Assembly: GCA_949743325.1 (NCBI GenBank)
Contig: CATJTQ010000068.1
Location: forward strand, 1 to 52,937
Length of the DNA: 52,937 nt
Direction of reading: 5' to 3'
Source: an uncultured Lachnospiraceae bacterium
Lineage (GTDB): Bacteria; Bacillota; Clostridia; Lachnospirales; Lachnospiraceae
The translations under genes and the position numbers were made by a program. Each line of letters starts with the position of its first letter. The first letter of the stretch is position 1. The notes below the pieces were generated by a model. The model saw nothing but the letters and a program-made list of their open reading frames with translations. It did no database searches and was not told where the DNA came from. Shown piece after piece: positions 34,982 to 43,956 of the stretch.

Positions 34982-36385
34982 GTGGGGATATTTGTTAAAC
35001 AGTTTTTTAGAACAATATCTCTCGTTATGATTATATTGGGAGTATTTGGCAGTGTTCTCTTATATTCATCATTCCATATGTCTCTTGAGGAAGAGTTAAA
35101 GCATATTTCTCAGGAGGTTGGGATGTTTTCTTATGCATTGAATTCCTCCCTAATGGCTTTGCCCGCAGAATATGAGGCAATTGATTATGCGGTGGCTCAA
35201 ATTGGAAATACTATTGTAAAGAGTGGTGCGGAGCCTAATGAGATAGTGAGGATATATAATAAAGATGAAACTGAGATATATACAAATAAAAATGATTTTA
35301 TAACAAGTTCAGATAAGGAAGACTTTAAAAAATCACAAGCTCACTATGAAATTATTTCGGTTGATGAGAAAAAGTATTTGCAGACATTTTCTGTTATAAA
35401 TAGTGAGCGTGGAAAATATTTTCTGGAGATAAGCAGAGATATAAGTTCTATATATGAAAACAGAGAAGGATTATACAGACAATATATATTCATAACAGCT
35501 GTAGGTATTATGCTTTCAGCAATATTGAGCCTGTTTTTTACAATGAGTTTTACAAAACCTCTGTTAATACTCTCTAAAGCCACTAGAAGCTTTGCCGGAG
35601 GCGATTATGGCAAACGTGTTGATATTAAGGGAGATGATGAGATAGCAACGCTAGTCGAAGATTTTAATGAGATGGCTGACAGGCTTACTGAAAATATGCG
35701 TAAACTTGAATACCAGGCGAAGGTGCAGGAGGAATTTACAGCTGCGTTTGCACATGAACTTAAAACACCGCTAACTTCAATTGTTGGTTATTCAGATATG
35801 CTTAGAACTATGGAATTATCAGCAGAAGATGTCCAAATGTGTGCGAATTATATTTTCAATCAGGGTAGCAGATTGGAGAAATTGTCATATAAACTTCTGG
35901 AGCTTGTAGGAATAGATAAAGGGAAAATTAATTGTAAGCAGATTAAAGTTAAAATGCTTGCCAATAAAGCAGCTAAGATTATGGATAATATATTGAAAGA
36001 AAAAAATATCGATCTAAATGTTTTAGTTGATGATGGACAAATTTATGGAGATGAGGACTTGCTTATCTCACTTATTTGCAATCTTTTAGACAATAGCAGG
36101 AAAGCATGTAATAAAAATGGAAAGATAATTTTAAGAGGTGTGTGTCAGGAAGAATTATATGTTATTAAAGTACAGGATAATGGCTGCGGAATATCAGCAG
36201 ATGATGTTGATAAAGTAAAAGAGGCCTTTTACATGGTTGATAAGTCAAGGGCCAGAAAAGATGGCGGAGCAGGTATTGGCATGGCATTGTGTGAAAAGAT
36301 AGTTAGTTTGCATAATGCTGAATGGCAAATATATAGTAAGATTGGAGAAGGAACAAATGTTGAGATAAGTTTTCCTTTAAAATAG
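34982..36385 (+). CDS. Membrane sensor histidine kinase
   Basis: A 467-residue kinase. A helix at about residues 11-30 and a second at about 168-188 enclose an extracytoplasmic sensor of about 135 residues; a HAMP linker follows (about 188-240). The phosphorylated His258 lies in AAFAHELKTPLTSIVGYSDM, and the ATPase domain has LLDNSRKA, VQDNGCGIS and GGAGIGMALCEKIV. Start GTG 34982 is supported by AAGGGGGTG upstream; no ATG fits. It is transcribed with the regulator just upstream and probably with the gene that starts 9 bp after its stop. The signal is unknown. Confidence 0.92.
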   Translation: MGIFVKQFFRTISLVMIILGVFGSVLLYSSFHMSLEEELKHISQEVGMFSYALNSSLMALPAEYEAIDYAVAQIGNTIVKSGAEPNEIVRIYNKDETEIYTNKNDFITSSDKEDFKKSQAHYEIISVDEKKYLQTFSVINSERGKYFLEISRDISSIYENREGLYRQYIFITAVGIMLSAILSLFFTMSFTKPLLILSKATRSFAGGDYGKRVDIKGDDEIATLVEDFNEMADRLTENMRKLEYQAKVQEEFTAAFAHELKTPLTSIVGYSDMLRTMELSAEDVQMCANYIFNQGSRLEKLSYKLLELVGIDKGKINCKQIKVKMLANKAAKIMDNILKEKNIDLNVLVDDGQIYGDEDLLISLICNLLDNSRKACNKNGKIILRGVCQEELYVIKVQDNGCGISADDVDKVKEAFYMVDKSRARKDGGAGIGMALCEKIVSLHNAEWQIYSKIGEGTNVEISFPLK

Positions 36386-36394
36386 GTGATATCG

Positions 36395-37318
36395 ATGAAA
36401 AAAAATAAGGTGAATATATTTAGGGCAGTGTTAATGTGTTTAAGTATTATTTTGTTGACAATAGCCGCATTTATTATGCCCAAGACAGTTTACTCTATAT
36501 ACGACAGAAAGATGATAGGTAAGGAAGAATCTTTAAGTATGGAGATTGTCCCTTATGAAAAAGAAGGGGAATTTTCTGAACAAATTAAAAGTTTTGCCAT
36601 GTGTATTTATGAAGGTGATAAATATCAAATGTCGGCGGTCCATATGGAGGAGGGAAATTCAAGCGTCAGCAACGAGGAACTGAATAATATTGTAAACAAT
36701 GAAATTAATCTATATGCGTATGAAGAGTTTATTGTAGATAACGGTATGTTGAAAGTTGAACAGCTCAATAAGAGAGAATTGTACACTGTTTATATTAATG
36801 TTCCTGAAAATGAAGATGGCAGAGACAGTATAACGCTTTGGCTGCTGAATTATAAACTAGATGGAAGTCAATACAATGAAGTTGAGGTTTTGATTGATAT
36901 GGAGTACCATAAAATTTATGATATCTGGGTATACTCAGATGGGTATCAATATATTGTAGATGAAAAATACGGTTATTATGATGCTCAAGAGACTGAAAAT
37001 TACCTGATGGCAGAGGCTAGAAAAAATCTATTTACTTATGATAGTTACGATTTAGTAGATATGTTTGTTGATAAAATGAGAACTTATTACAGTACTAATG
37101 AAAAATTGGATATAGTTCAGGTTTCATATAATGATATTGAGGATAGATATATTGAATCAAGAGAATATTTTGATAATTATGTACAAAGATATCTCAATGA
37201 AAAAGATGAAAATGATTTATTATATTTATTCCCAATAGCTAAAGTGTATGGTAAAAACGACAGAGGTTATTATATGAGAATGGGAATTGATGGAATAAGA
37301 AATGTTTTACAACTTTGA
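36395..37318 (+). CDS. Membrane-anchored extracytoplasmic protein of unknown function
   Basis: A 307-residue protein I do not recognise. One N-terminal helix (VLMCLSIILLTIAAFIMPKT) anchors or exports it; the rest is hydrophilic and rich in Asp, Glu and Tyr, with no cysteine-based lipobox. It begins 9 bp after the histidine-kinase stop, with TAGGTGAT before ATG 36395. By position it may be an accessory of the two-component system, in the way other systems carry a membrane-anchored modulator. That is inference from context. Confidence 0.75.
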   Translation: MKKNKVNIFRAVLMCLSIILLTIAAFIMPKTVYSIYDRKMIGKEESLSMEIVPYEKEGEFSEQIKSFAMCIYEGDKYQMSAVHMEEGNSSVSNEELNNIVNNEINLYAYEEFIVDNGMLKVEQLNKRELYTVYINVPENEDGRDSITLWLLNYKLDGSQYNEVEVLIDMEYHKIYDIWVYSDGYQYIVDEKYGYYDAQETENYLMAEARKNLFTYDSYDLVDMFVDKMRTYYSTNEKLDIVQVSYNDIEDRYIESREYFDNYVQRYLNEKDENDLLYLFPIAKVYGKNDRGYYMRMGIDGIRNVLQL

Positions 37319-37388
37319 TACAGATTTGCGAAGATGATGATACAATAAATTTGTACTCTTTATTAAAAGATATAAGGAGTGCATATTT

Positions 37389-38219
37389 ATGAATAAAAGA
37401 CAACAAAAAAAATATATAAGAAGAATTAAAAAGTTTTTATCAGTATCTTTAAGGATAGCCTGTGTCTCAATAGTTATATGGCAGTTTGCTGATGCTATGA
37501 AAAATGATTCATTAGAAGACGCCTCAGTAAATGCAGGAAATAAAATTCCTGTCTCGACGCCGCATGAAAATTATGATACAATAAATGTAGTCAATAAAGA
37601 AAGTGAAGAAAGTATCGGCGTTGAACAGACTATATATAATCAAAATAAAAGTACGCTGGTATTAGTAAATTGGAACCATCCTTTTAATAATGAAGATGTT
37701 CAATTAGTGCCAATCTGTAAGGGGAGACTGGAGGTTGCCTCGGCAATGTATGATGATTTAAAAAGAATGCTGAAGGCTGCGTCAAATGAAGGTTTTAATT
37801 ACTGGATAGCTTCTGGATACAGAAATTGGGAAAAACAGCAACAGCTTGTCAATGAAGATGTAGGGAAATATAAAAGGTCAGGAATGACAGAGGGAGAAGC
37901 GCTGTCAAAGACTATGCAGGAGACTGCGATGCCTGGTTTCAGCGAGCACGAGACAGGTCTTGCACTTGATATATTATGTGCAGAAAATAATAAAATGGAT
38001 ATAACACAGGAAAAGTATGCGGGTAATGCCTGGCTGCAGCAGCACTGCAGTGAGTATGGTTTTATTTTGAGGTATCCAAGAGGAAAAGAGGATATAACAC
38101 ATATATCTTATGAGCCATGGCATTTTAGATATGTCGGCAAGGACGCAGCCGCTTATATCACTCAGAATAATATAACTCTTGAGGAATTTTATGAGAGAAT
38201 CAATACAGATACGAGGTAA
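37389..38219 (+). CDS. VanY-type D-alanyl-D-alanine carboxypeptidase (peptidase M15B)
   Basis: A 276-residue wall enzyme that removes the terminal D-Ala from peptidoglycan stem peptides. An N-terminal membrane segment (FLSVSLRIACVSIVIWQFA) puts the catalytic domain outside. The metal and catalytic motifs are complete: SEHETGLALD (His187, Asp194) and EPWHFRYVG (Glu242, His245), with ASGYRNWEKQ at 141-150. It follows a two-component system and an anchored protein in the same direction and ends 3 bp before ispE. Regulation by that system is plausible. Confidence 0.92.
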   Translation: MNKRQQKKYIRRIKKFLSVSLRIACVSIVIWQFADAMKNDSLEDASVNAGNKIPVSTPHENYDTINVVNKESEESIGVEQTIYNQNKSTLVLVNWNHPFNNEDVQLVPICKGRLEVASAMYDDLKRMLKAASNEGFNYWIASGYRNWEKQQQLVNEDVGKYKRSGMTEGEALSKTMQETAMPGFSEHETGLALDILCAENNKMDITQEKYAGNAWLQQHCSEYGFILRYPRGKEDITHISYEPWHFRYVGKDAAAYITQNNITLEEFYERINTDTR

Positions 38220-38222
38220 GAG

Positions 38223-39095
38223 ATGGATAAATTAAAATTAGAGGCGTATGCCAAAATAAATCTTGGTCTAGATGTAGTTCGCCGTCTTGAAAACGGATAT
38301 CATGAAGTGAAGATGATAATGCAGACAGTATCATTAAGTGATTTTATTACAATAGAGAGAGAGAGAACTCCTGGAATTCAAGTTTTTACTGATACAGATG
38401 AACTCTCAGCAGGTGAAGATAATTTAGTTTATAAAGCAGCAGCACTTCTAATAGATGAGTTTAAAATTGACGGAGGAATTAAGATAAGCCTTGAAAAAAA
38501 TATTCCTATTGCGGCGGGACTTGCTGGGGGAAGCTCTGATGCAGCAGCGGTTTTACGTGGTATGAATAAAATGTTTGCGCTTGATTTGTCAGAAGAGAAA
38601 CTGCAAGTTATGGGAGTTAAATTAGGGGCTGATATACCATATTGTGTAGTAGGAGGTACATATCTTAGCGAGGGAATAGGAGAAAAACTGACAGAGCTTG
38701 CATCGCTGCCAAAATGTTATGTATTGCTTGCAAAACCGGATATTTCTGTATCTACAAAATGGGTGTATGAAAATTTACATTTGGAAAATTTGAAAAGTCA
38801 TCCTGATATAGACGCGGTAAAAAATGCTATAATGGAACATAATATTGTTAAGATGTGCGGATATTTGGAAAATGTGCTTGAGAGCGTTACGGTTAATCAG
38901 TATAGTGTTATCGCTGATTTAAAGAAATCGATGACAGATAGAGGCGCATTAGTTTCTCTTATGAGCGGCAGCGGTTCTACCGTATTTGGAATCTTTAATG
39001 ATAAGAAAACTATGAGAAAATGTGCACAGGATATTTTAGAATTGAATCTTGCCAAGTATGTATTTGAGACGGTTACTGTTGACAGATATAAATAA
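38223..39095 (+). CDS. ispE: IspE, 4-diphosphocytidyl-2-C-methyl-D-erythritol kinase
   Basis: A 290-residue GHMP kinase of the MEP (non-mevalonate) isoprenoid pathway; it phosphorylates the 2-hydroxyl of CDP-methylerythritol in the cytoplasm. Motif 1 is AYAKINLGLDV (Lys11), the glycine-rich ATP loop is AAGLAGGSSDAAAVL (97-111), and the catalytic Asp137 is in LGADIPYCVVGG. Motif 3 is MSGSGSTVFG near the C-terminus. It starts 3 bp after the VanY-type gene with GAGGTAAGAG as its site, so the two are likely co-expressed. A strong terminator follows at 39197-39232. Confidence 0.95.
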   Translation: MDKLKLEAYAKINLGLDVVRRLENGYHEVKMIMQTVSLSDFITIERERTPGIQVFTDTDELSAGEDNLVYKAAALLIDEFKIDGGIKISLEKNIPIAAGLAGGSSDAAAVLRGMNKMFALDLSEEKLQVMGVKLGADIPYCVVGGTYLSEGIGEKLTELASLPKCYVLLAKPDISVSTKWVYENLHLENLKSHPDIDAVKNAIMEHNIVKMCGYLENVLESVTVNQYSVIADLKKSMTDRGALVSLMSGSGSTVFGIFNDKKTMRKCAQDILELNLAKYVFETVTVDRYK

Positions 39096-39196
39096 TTCTC
39101 TTTGAGAATTTTCTGATAGCGATTTGTGTTTTGACAAAAAATCAATTGTTACAAAGTTTAAATTAGTATATAAAGTTAATATATGGTAATACTAAC

Positions 39197-39236
39197 AAGG
39201 ATAGAAAATTACATTGATAATTTTCTATCCTTTTGT
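39197..39236 (+). terminator. Terminator after ispE
   Basis: A perfect 15-bp inverted repeat (39197-39211 and 39218-39232) with a 6-nt loop, ending in a T-rich run. Confidence 0.9.
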
Positions 39237-39293
39237 TGTTTAATAATTAATAGATTTTTTGTTTAATAAATTAATTTTAGAGAAGGTGAGTTA

Positions 39294-40790
39294 ATGAACA
39301 TTTCCGCCAGTATTTCAGAGAATATTGCTGAGTTTGAGAGAAGATTTGACAGCTGTGCCGATGTGAAGAAAAATATTTTTTTCCTTGGGAAAGATTTTGA
39401 TATTCAGTGTTACATTGCACATATTGAGGTCACAGTATCTAATGTTTCTCTTGCCGATTCGGTTATAGGTAAGATGCTTACGCTTTTGGAAGGTATGTCC
39501 AGAAGAGAAATTGAAAAGTGCCTTAGAAATAATGGATTAGGCATTGCTGATGTCACTGTGCTTAAAACGATGGAAGAGACTGTAAGCGGTATGCTGACAG
39601 GAGATTTAGTGTTTTTTATTGACGGATTTGCATGTGCATACAAAATTCCTGTAAAAGGTTATCCGGGAATGGGAGTAACTGAAAATACTGCAGAGCCTAA
39701 TGTAAGAGGTTCTAAAGAAGGGTTTTCAGATTCTGTTAAAGCTAATACTTCACTTATTAGAAAAAGAGTAAGGTCAAATAAACTTAAGGTTAAAGAAATA
39801 CTGGAAGGTGTGCGCTCAAACACAACAGTTGCTCTTGTATATATAGAAGATATAGTCGCGCCAAATCTTGTTGAGAGAATTGAAGCATATTTGGAGAAAT
39901 ATGAGATTGATGGTATTTTTGACAGCGGTATGTTGATTCAGCTTATCGAGGAATCTAAATATTCTCCGTTTCCGCAATATCAGGCAACTCAAAGACCAGA
40001 CAGAGCGGCAATGGCTGTGCTTGAGGGAAGAGTGGTTCTGCTGGTTGATAACTCACCAATGGCAGTTTTATTACCGGCAAATTACCATAATTTTTTTGTG
40101 ACGACAGATGATTATTTTAATCGCTGGGAAGTAGCCTCTATGGGCAGAATAATACGATATCTTGCCTCTATTATAGCAATGTTTTTTCCAGGATTATATT
40201 TATCTATTATACAGTTCCATTCACAGGTAGTACCGACAACTCTTATATTGACATTTGCCTCGGCAAGAAAAGGTGTTCCATTTACTCCGTTTGTGGAAGT
40301 GCTGATTATGGAAGTAGCGTTTGAATTATTGAGGGAGGCAGGTATAAGGATTCCTGGAAGTCTTGGAAAATCTATTGGAATTGTAGGCGGTCTTATTGTT
40401 GGACAGGCGGCAGTTGATGCAGGTCTTGTAAGTCCAATTGTAGTTATTGTTGTCGCGCTTACGGCACTTGCTTCATTCTGTGTACCTAATGAAGAATTTG
40501 GATCCGCTTACAGGCTTATAAAATTTGCTATACTTTTTGCAGCAGCTTTTCTGGGAATATATGGCGTTATTTTAGGAATGATACTGCTTATATTACATTT
40601 GTGCAGCTTGGAGAGCATGGGTTATCCATTCCTTCTTGTAAAAGGCGGGGATAAGAGCGGGTGGATCTCAGGAATGGAATCTATTTTCAGAAAGCCGTCT
40701 GATAAATTGACAGAGAGATCAATCTATGCAAATGAAAATGAAAAAATTCGTCTTAAGAAAAAGGGGGATTCAGATGCAAGCAAACAGTGA
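39294..40790 (+). CDS. Spore germination protein, GerA family (germinant receptor A subunit)
   Basis: A 498-residue A subunit of a GerA-type nutrient germinant receptor in the spore inner membrane. A hydrophilic N-terminal half carries VKGYPGMGVTENTAEPNVRG and IRKRVRSNKLKVKEILEG. Five or so helices follow, with the family stretch RIIRYLASIIAMFFPGLYLS (about 281-300) and CVPNEEFGSAYRLIKF. ATG 39294 is preceded by GAAGGTGAG. gerB overlaps its end by 17 bp and gerC follows, the classical ABC order. Shows that this organism forms endospores. The germinant is unknown. Confidence 0.93.
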   Translation: MNISASISENIAEFERRFDSCADVKKNIFFLGKDFDIQCYIAHIEVTVSNVSLADSVIGKMLTLLEGMSRREIEKCLRNNGLGIADVTVLKTMEETVSGMLTGDLVFFIDGFACAYKIPVKGYPGMGVTENTAEPNVRGSKEGFSDSVKANTSLIRKRVRSNKLKVKEILEGVRSNTTVALVYIEDIVAPNLVERIEAYLEKYEIDGIFDSGMLIQLIEESKYSPFPQYQATQRPDRAAMAVLEGRVVLLVDNSPMAVLLPANYHNFFVTTDDYFNRWEVASMGRIIRYLASIIAMFFPGLYLSIIQFHSQVVPTTLILTFASARKGVPFTPFVEVLIMEVAFELLREAGIRIPGSLGKSIGIVGGLIVGQAAVDAGLVSPIVVIVVALTALASFCVPNEEFGSAYRLIKFAILFAAAFLGIYGVILGMILLILHLCSLESMGYPFLLVKGGDKSGWISGMESIFRKPSDKLTERSIYANENEKIRLKKKGDSDASKQ

Positions 40791-41868
40791 AAAGATAAGC
40801 AGTAAACAATTGTTTTATTTGCTTACGCTGGAATTATTTTGTCTAATTACATTATTTTTGCCGGAATTCTTAAGTAATAGGCTGGCGCAGGATGCCCCGG
40901 TTGGTTTGGTTTTGGGGTTTGTTTTTGCCTGTGCCTTTGGATTTATATTAATATTGTTTTGGAGAAAATACAGTTTGTCATTTTTGCAGAATAAAGGCAA
41001 TGGCGGAATAATGATGGATGCGATGGTATTTCTTCTTTTTATACAAACTGTGTTGATAACCGTTTTTGTGTTAAATATAACTTGGGAAATTGTGCAGATG
41101 TTTCTGTTGCCTGAAGTTGACAGATTTGTAATACTGATTGTTTTTTATTTAGTATGTGTTTTTGCATCTTCAAAGAAAATGGAAGTCAGGGCTAGAATGG
41201 CGGAGTTTTGCGGCAGGTTTTTTGCTGTGTTATTTATTATACTGCTCGCCTTTTCTGTAAAGAAAATAGATTTAAATCAATATGAAACACTATTTATGAA
41301 TTCGCCTGTAAAACTTATTAGCGGGGGTTATGAAGTGTTTCTGCTGTTTGAAAGTTTAATATTTTCATTATTTGCAGCGACATTTCTTAATAAAAAAACA
41401 GATTACAGTAATGCTTTAAAAAAGAGTCTGTTGTGCAGTGTCCTTTTCGGTCTGGCAATGCTTCTTGTTCTTATGGGATCATTTGGCGTTAATTATATTG
41501 GTGTTATGGACTACCCAGCAATCAGGCTGCTAAGAAATATTACAAAAGGCGGAGGTTTTTTAAGCAGAATGGATGTGCTTATGATAGGAGTATGGCTGTT
41601 TTCGTTGTTCTTTTTTGTAAGCGGAGGGCTGCAGTATGCAGGTATGTTATTATCTTCAGTTCTTGATGATAATACGAAAAAATCAGTAAATATTGTTTTG
41701 TTTACAGTGATTTTTTTGATTGCATGGATTTTCGGAAATATGCAGAACAGTTATTATATATATAGAAATTATATGTATTTTATAGGAACTCCTCTTATCT
41801 TAGTAGTGCTAATAATACTTTTATTAAAAAAATCAAAGGACACGCAGGGGGTAAACAGCGATGAATGA
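40774..41868 (+). CDS. Spore germination protein, GerB family (endospore germination permease)
   Basis: A 364-residue membrane protein of the APC-like GerB/YndE family with about ten helices; this subunit binds the small germinant molecule in characterised receptors. The first helix region is QLFYLLTLELFCLITLFLPE and the family segment YPAIRLLRNI lies at about residue 250. AAGGGGG (40761-40767) 6 nt before ATG 40774 is decisive against the longer frame starting at 40726. It overlaps the A subunit by 17 bp and the C subunit by 8 bp. Confidence 0.92.
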   Translation: MQANSEKISSKQLFYLLTLELFCLITLFLPEFLSNRLAQDAPVGLVLGFVFACAFGFILILFWRKYSLSFLQNKGNGGIMMDAMVFLLFIQTVLITVFVLNITWEIVQMFLLPEVDRFVILIVFYLVCVFASSKKMEVRARMAEFCGRFFAVLFIILLAFSVKKIDLNQYETLFMNSPVKLISGGYEVFLLFESLIFSLFAATFLNKKTDYSNALKKSLLCSVLFGLAMLLVLMGSFGVNYIGVMDYPAIRLLRNITKGGGFLSRMDVLMIGVWLFSLFFFVSGGLQYAGMLLSSVLDDNTKKSVNIVLFTVIFLIAWIFGNMQNSYYIYRNYMYFIGTPLILVVLIILLLKKSKDTQGVNSDE

Positions 41869-42958
41869 AAATAGAAAAACTTTTTATTGGATTGCCGGAA
41901 TAATACTGGCTGCCGCCGCTCTGTTTTTTTCACAGAAAACAGGGGATACTTTAGAGGAAAAGGACTATATAATGGCATTGGGATTTGACTTGTCACAGGA
42001 GGGCATAACAGTGAGTTATGAGAGTCCTGTCTTGAAAAAAGATGAGGCAGATTCTGTACTTGATAATCCTCAGACGATAGAAAAGCTCAATGTAACTCAT
42101 TTTAAAGATTTTGTGGAAAAGTATAACAGTGAGAATGATAAGGAACTTGATCTGCATCATTTAAAAGTTATTTTAATAGGCAGCAATCTATTGGCTAATG
42201 AAGAACAGTTTCAGTTTTTTCTTAAATTTCTTCAGGAACAGAATGAGTTTGCTGAAAATATTTTTGTCGCTGTAGATTCAAGCGGCGGAGAACTGTTTAA
42301 AGAGGAAGAAGAAAGTGTTGGTAATTATTTGGAGACACTGATTGAGAAAAAGACAGAAGAACAGCCGCAGATGTCTGTGACAGTGGGGAGATTATTGTCT
42401 TCTGTTTACAACAAAAACCAGACAATATTTATTCCAACTGTATCTAATGAGAGAAAAATTATCGGCGAGTGGGCTATTGCCTGCGGTAAACCAGTTTCAT
42501 TTATTAATGAAGAAGATGCTCAATGGTATATGACAGGAAATTGTATTGACTGCGGATGTGAAATATATTTTCAAGATGTTTATTCAGAGACAATTGAGGA
42601 AAAGCAAAATTTTTCAATAGAAATATCTAAAATAAGCAGGCAGATAGTTTTTAATCAGATTGGTGATATAGTTAATGCGCAGATGTTAATTAAGATTAAG
42701 GGCAGAGGAAGAGACTGCAGCGGTGATTTTATATCAGATGCAGCAGAGCGGTATGATAAGGAAGAACTTCTTGGTATGTGTCTTACTAAAAAAATGCAGG
42801 AGCTTGCCAAATTTTCAAACGGTAAAGATTTATTTAACACATATTATGAATTGTCAAATAAAAGTAGGAGTTTGTGGAAAAAATATCAGGATTCTTATGA
42901 TGAGTATGTAAGTAATCTTGATTTGGAAATTACAGTATCAGTAGATTTTACAGATTGA
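41861..42958 (+). CDS. Ger(x)C family germination protein without a lipobox
   Basis: A 365-residue C subunit of the germinant receptor. Domain signs are EKDYIMALGFDLSQEGITVS near the N-terminus and HLKVILIGSNLLANEEQ, then LGMCLTKKMQELAKF in the C-terminal domain. Classical GerC proteins are lipoproteins with Cys after the signal; here the N-terminal hydrophobic helix (WIAGIILAAAALFFSQKTG, about 10-28) contains no cysteine, so it is probably a plain membrane anchor. It overlaps gerB by 8 bp. No terminator is visible before spoIIR 267 bp on. Confidence 0.88.
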   Translation: MNENRKTFYWIAGIILAAAALFFSQKTGDTLEEKDYIMALGFDLSQEGITVSYESPVLKKDEADSVLDNPQTIEKLNVTHFKDFVEKYNSENDKELDLHHLKVILIGSNLLANEEQFQFFLKFLQEQNEFAENIFVAVDSSGGELFKEEEESVGNYLETLIEKKTEEQPQMSVTVGRLLSSVYNKNQTIFIPTVSNERKIIGEWAIACGKPVSFINEEDAQWYMTGNCIDCGCEIYFQDVYSETIEEKQNFSIEISKISRQIVFNQIGDIVNAQMLIKIKGRGRDCSGDFISDAAERYDKEELLGMCLTKKMQELAKFSNGKDLFNTYYELSNKSRSLWKKYQDSYDEYVSNLDLEITVSVDFTD

Positions 42959-43155
42959 CTAAGTGTTGTTACCTAACATTAATGTTATTGTATTTAGTTA
43001 GAAAAAGTCAGTATTTCTTATAAAGATAAAAAGCTAAATCTTGATAGAGTGCTGAGAAGTTAGGGGCAGTAGTTGAAGACTTAATAACAGCATTGAACAA
43101 ACAGCAAAAGATTAATTTAACAATTTAATATTATTTTAGTTAATAAAAAATGTTT

Positions 43156-43184
43156 GTTTAGATTTCAAATAAATGTCTATACTC
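43156..43184 (+). promoter_or_regulatory. Candidate sigma-F-type promoter of spoIIR
   Basis: GTTTA (43156-43160), 14 nt, then GTCTATACTC (43175-43184), a fair fit to the sigma-F pattern GywTA-15-GGnnAnAnT, about 40 bp before the start. spoIIR is a sigma-F gene in Bacillus. The spacing is one short, so this is tentative. Confidence 0.35.
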
Positions 43185-43225
43185 TCAATATAAAATTAAA
43201 GAGAATTATATTGAGGAGGTATTTT

Positions 43226-43864
43226 ATGAGATTTAAAATAAAAAAAGAGTTATTAATATTTTGTATGATTTTTGCAGCTGCAGCAGTTTTATATTTAGTT
43301 ACAGTAAAGGATAGCGAAGCAGCAGATATACAACCGCAAATTGCGGGTAAGATACTGCGTTTCCATGTTATTGCAGACAGTGACAGTGATACAGACCAAA
43401 CAGTGAAGTTAAAAGTGAGAGATGGAGTCTTAGATTATCTTGAACCGTTATTTGAAAATTGCAAGGATAAAATGGATTGTAAAGCAGTTGTCAGTGAGAA
43501 TATGGAAAATATAAAATATAAAGCAGATGAGATATTAAAGGCAGAAGGATTTGATGATACTGTGAGCGTATCATTGAAGGAAAGATATTTTCCCGTAAAA
43601 AAATATGGTCAGTATACATTTCCAGAAGGTGAGTATGAGGCGTTGTGTATTGAGATTGGAAAGGCAGAGGGGAAAAATTGGTGGTGTGTTTTATATCCGA
43701 GACTTTGTTTTGTAGATTCACTGTATGCTGTCGTTCCTGACCAGTCAGAAGAGGAACTTAAAGGTGTACTTAGTGAAGAAGAATATAATGCTGTATTTAA
43801 GTCGCCTGATACAAAAATAGAAGTAAAGTCGCGAGTTTTGGAGTGGATTGATAATATATTTTAA
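43226..43864 (+). CDS. spoIIR: SpoIIR, stage II sporulation protein R
   Basis: A 212-residue secreted signalling protein. In Bacillus it is made in the forespore under sigma-F, exported into the intermembrane space, and triggers SpoIIGA to activate pro-sigma-E in the mother cell. An N-terminal export helix (LLIFCMIFAAAAVLYLV) is followed by the family core ILRFHVIADSDSDTDQTVKL and YGQYTFPEGEYEALCIEIG, then WWCVLYPRLCFVD. GAGGAGGT (43213-43220) sets ATG 43226 against a longer frame at 43154. It stands between the ger operon and a secreted esterase gene. Confidence 0.92.
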   Translation: MRFKIKKELLIFCMIFAAAAVLYLVTVKDSEAADIQPQIAGKILRFHVIADSDSDTDQTVKLKVRDGVLDYLEPLFENCKDKMDCKAVVSENMENIKYKADEILKAEGFDDTVSVSLKERYFPVKKYGQYTFPEGEYEALCIEIGKAEGKNWWCVLYPRLCFVDSLYAVVPDQSEEELKGVLSEEEYNAVFKSPDTKIEVKSRVLEWIDNIF

Positions 43865-43956
43865 TAAATATTAAATAAAAGTAAAAACTTAGTTGACAAT
43901 CTTTGATGTATTGCGGTAAAATGAAATATAAAATATTTTTAATAGGAGGAAGTAGA

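Noticed and set aside
37324-37338. 15-nt exact match ATTTGCGAAGATGAT also at 49078-49092
   Set aside because: A 15-nt match is expected by chance in an AT-rich window of this size, and the flanks do not match.
43044-43063. 20-nt motif ATAGAGTGCTGAGAAGTTAG, nearly repeated at 46449-46468
   Set aside because: 18 of 20 matches with no similarity beyond is near chance level; no structural feature is shared.
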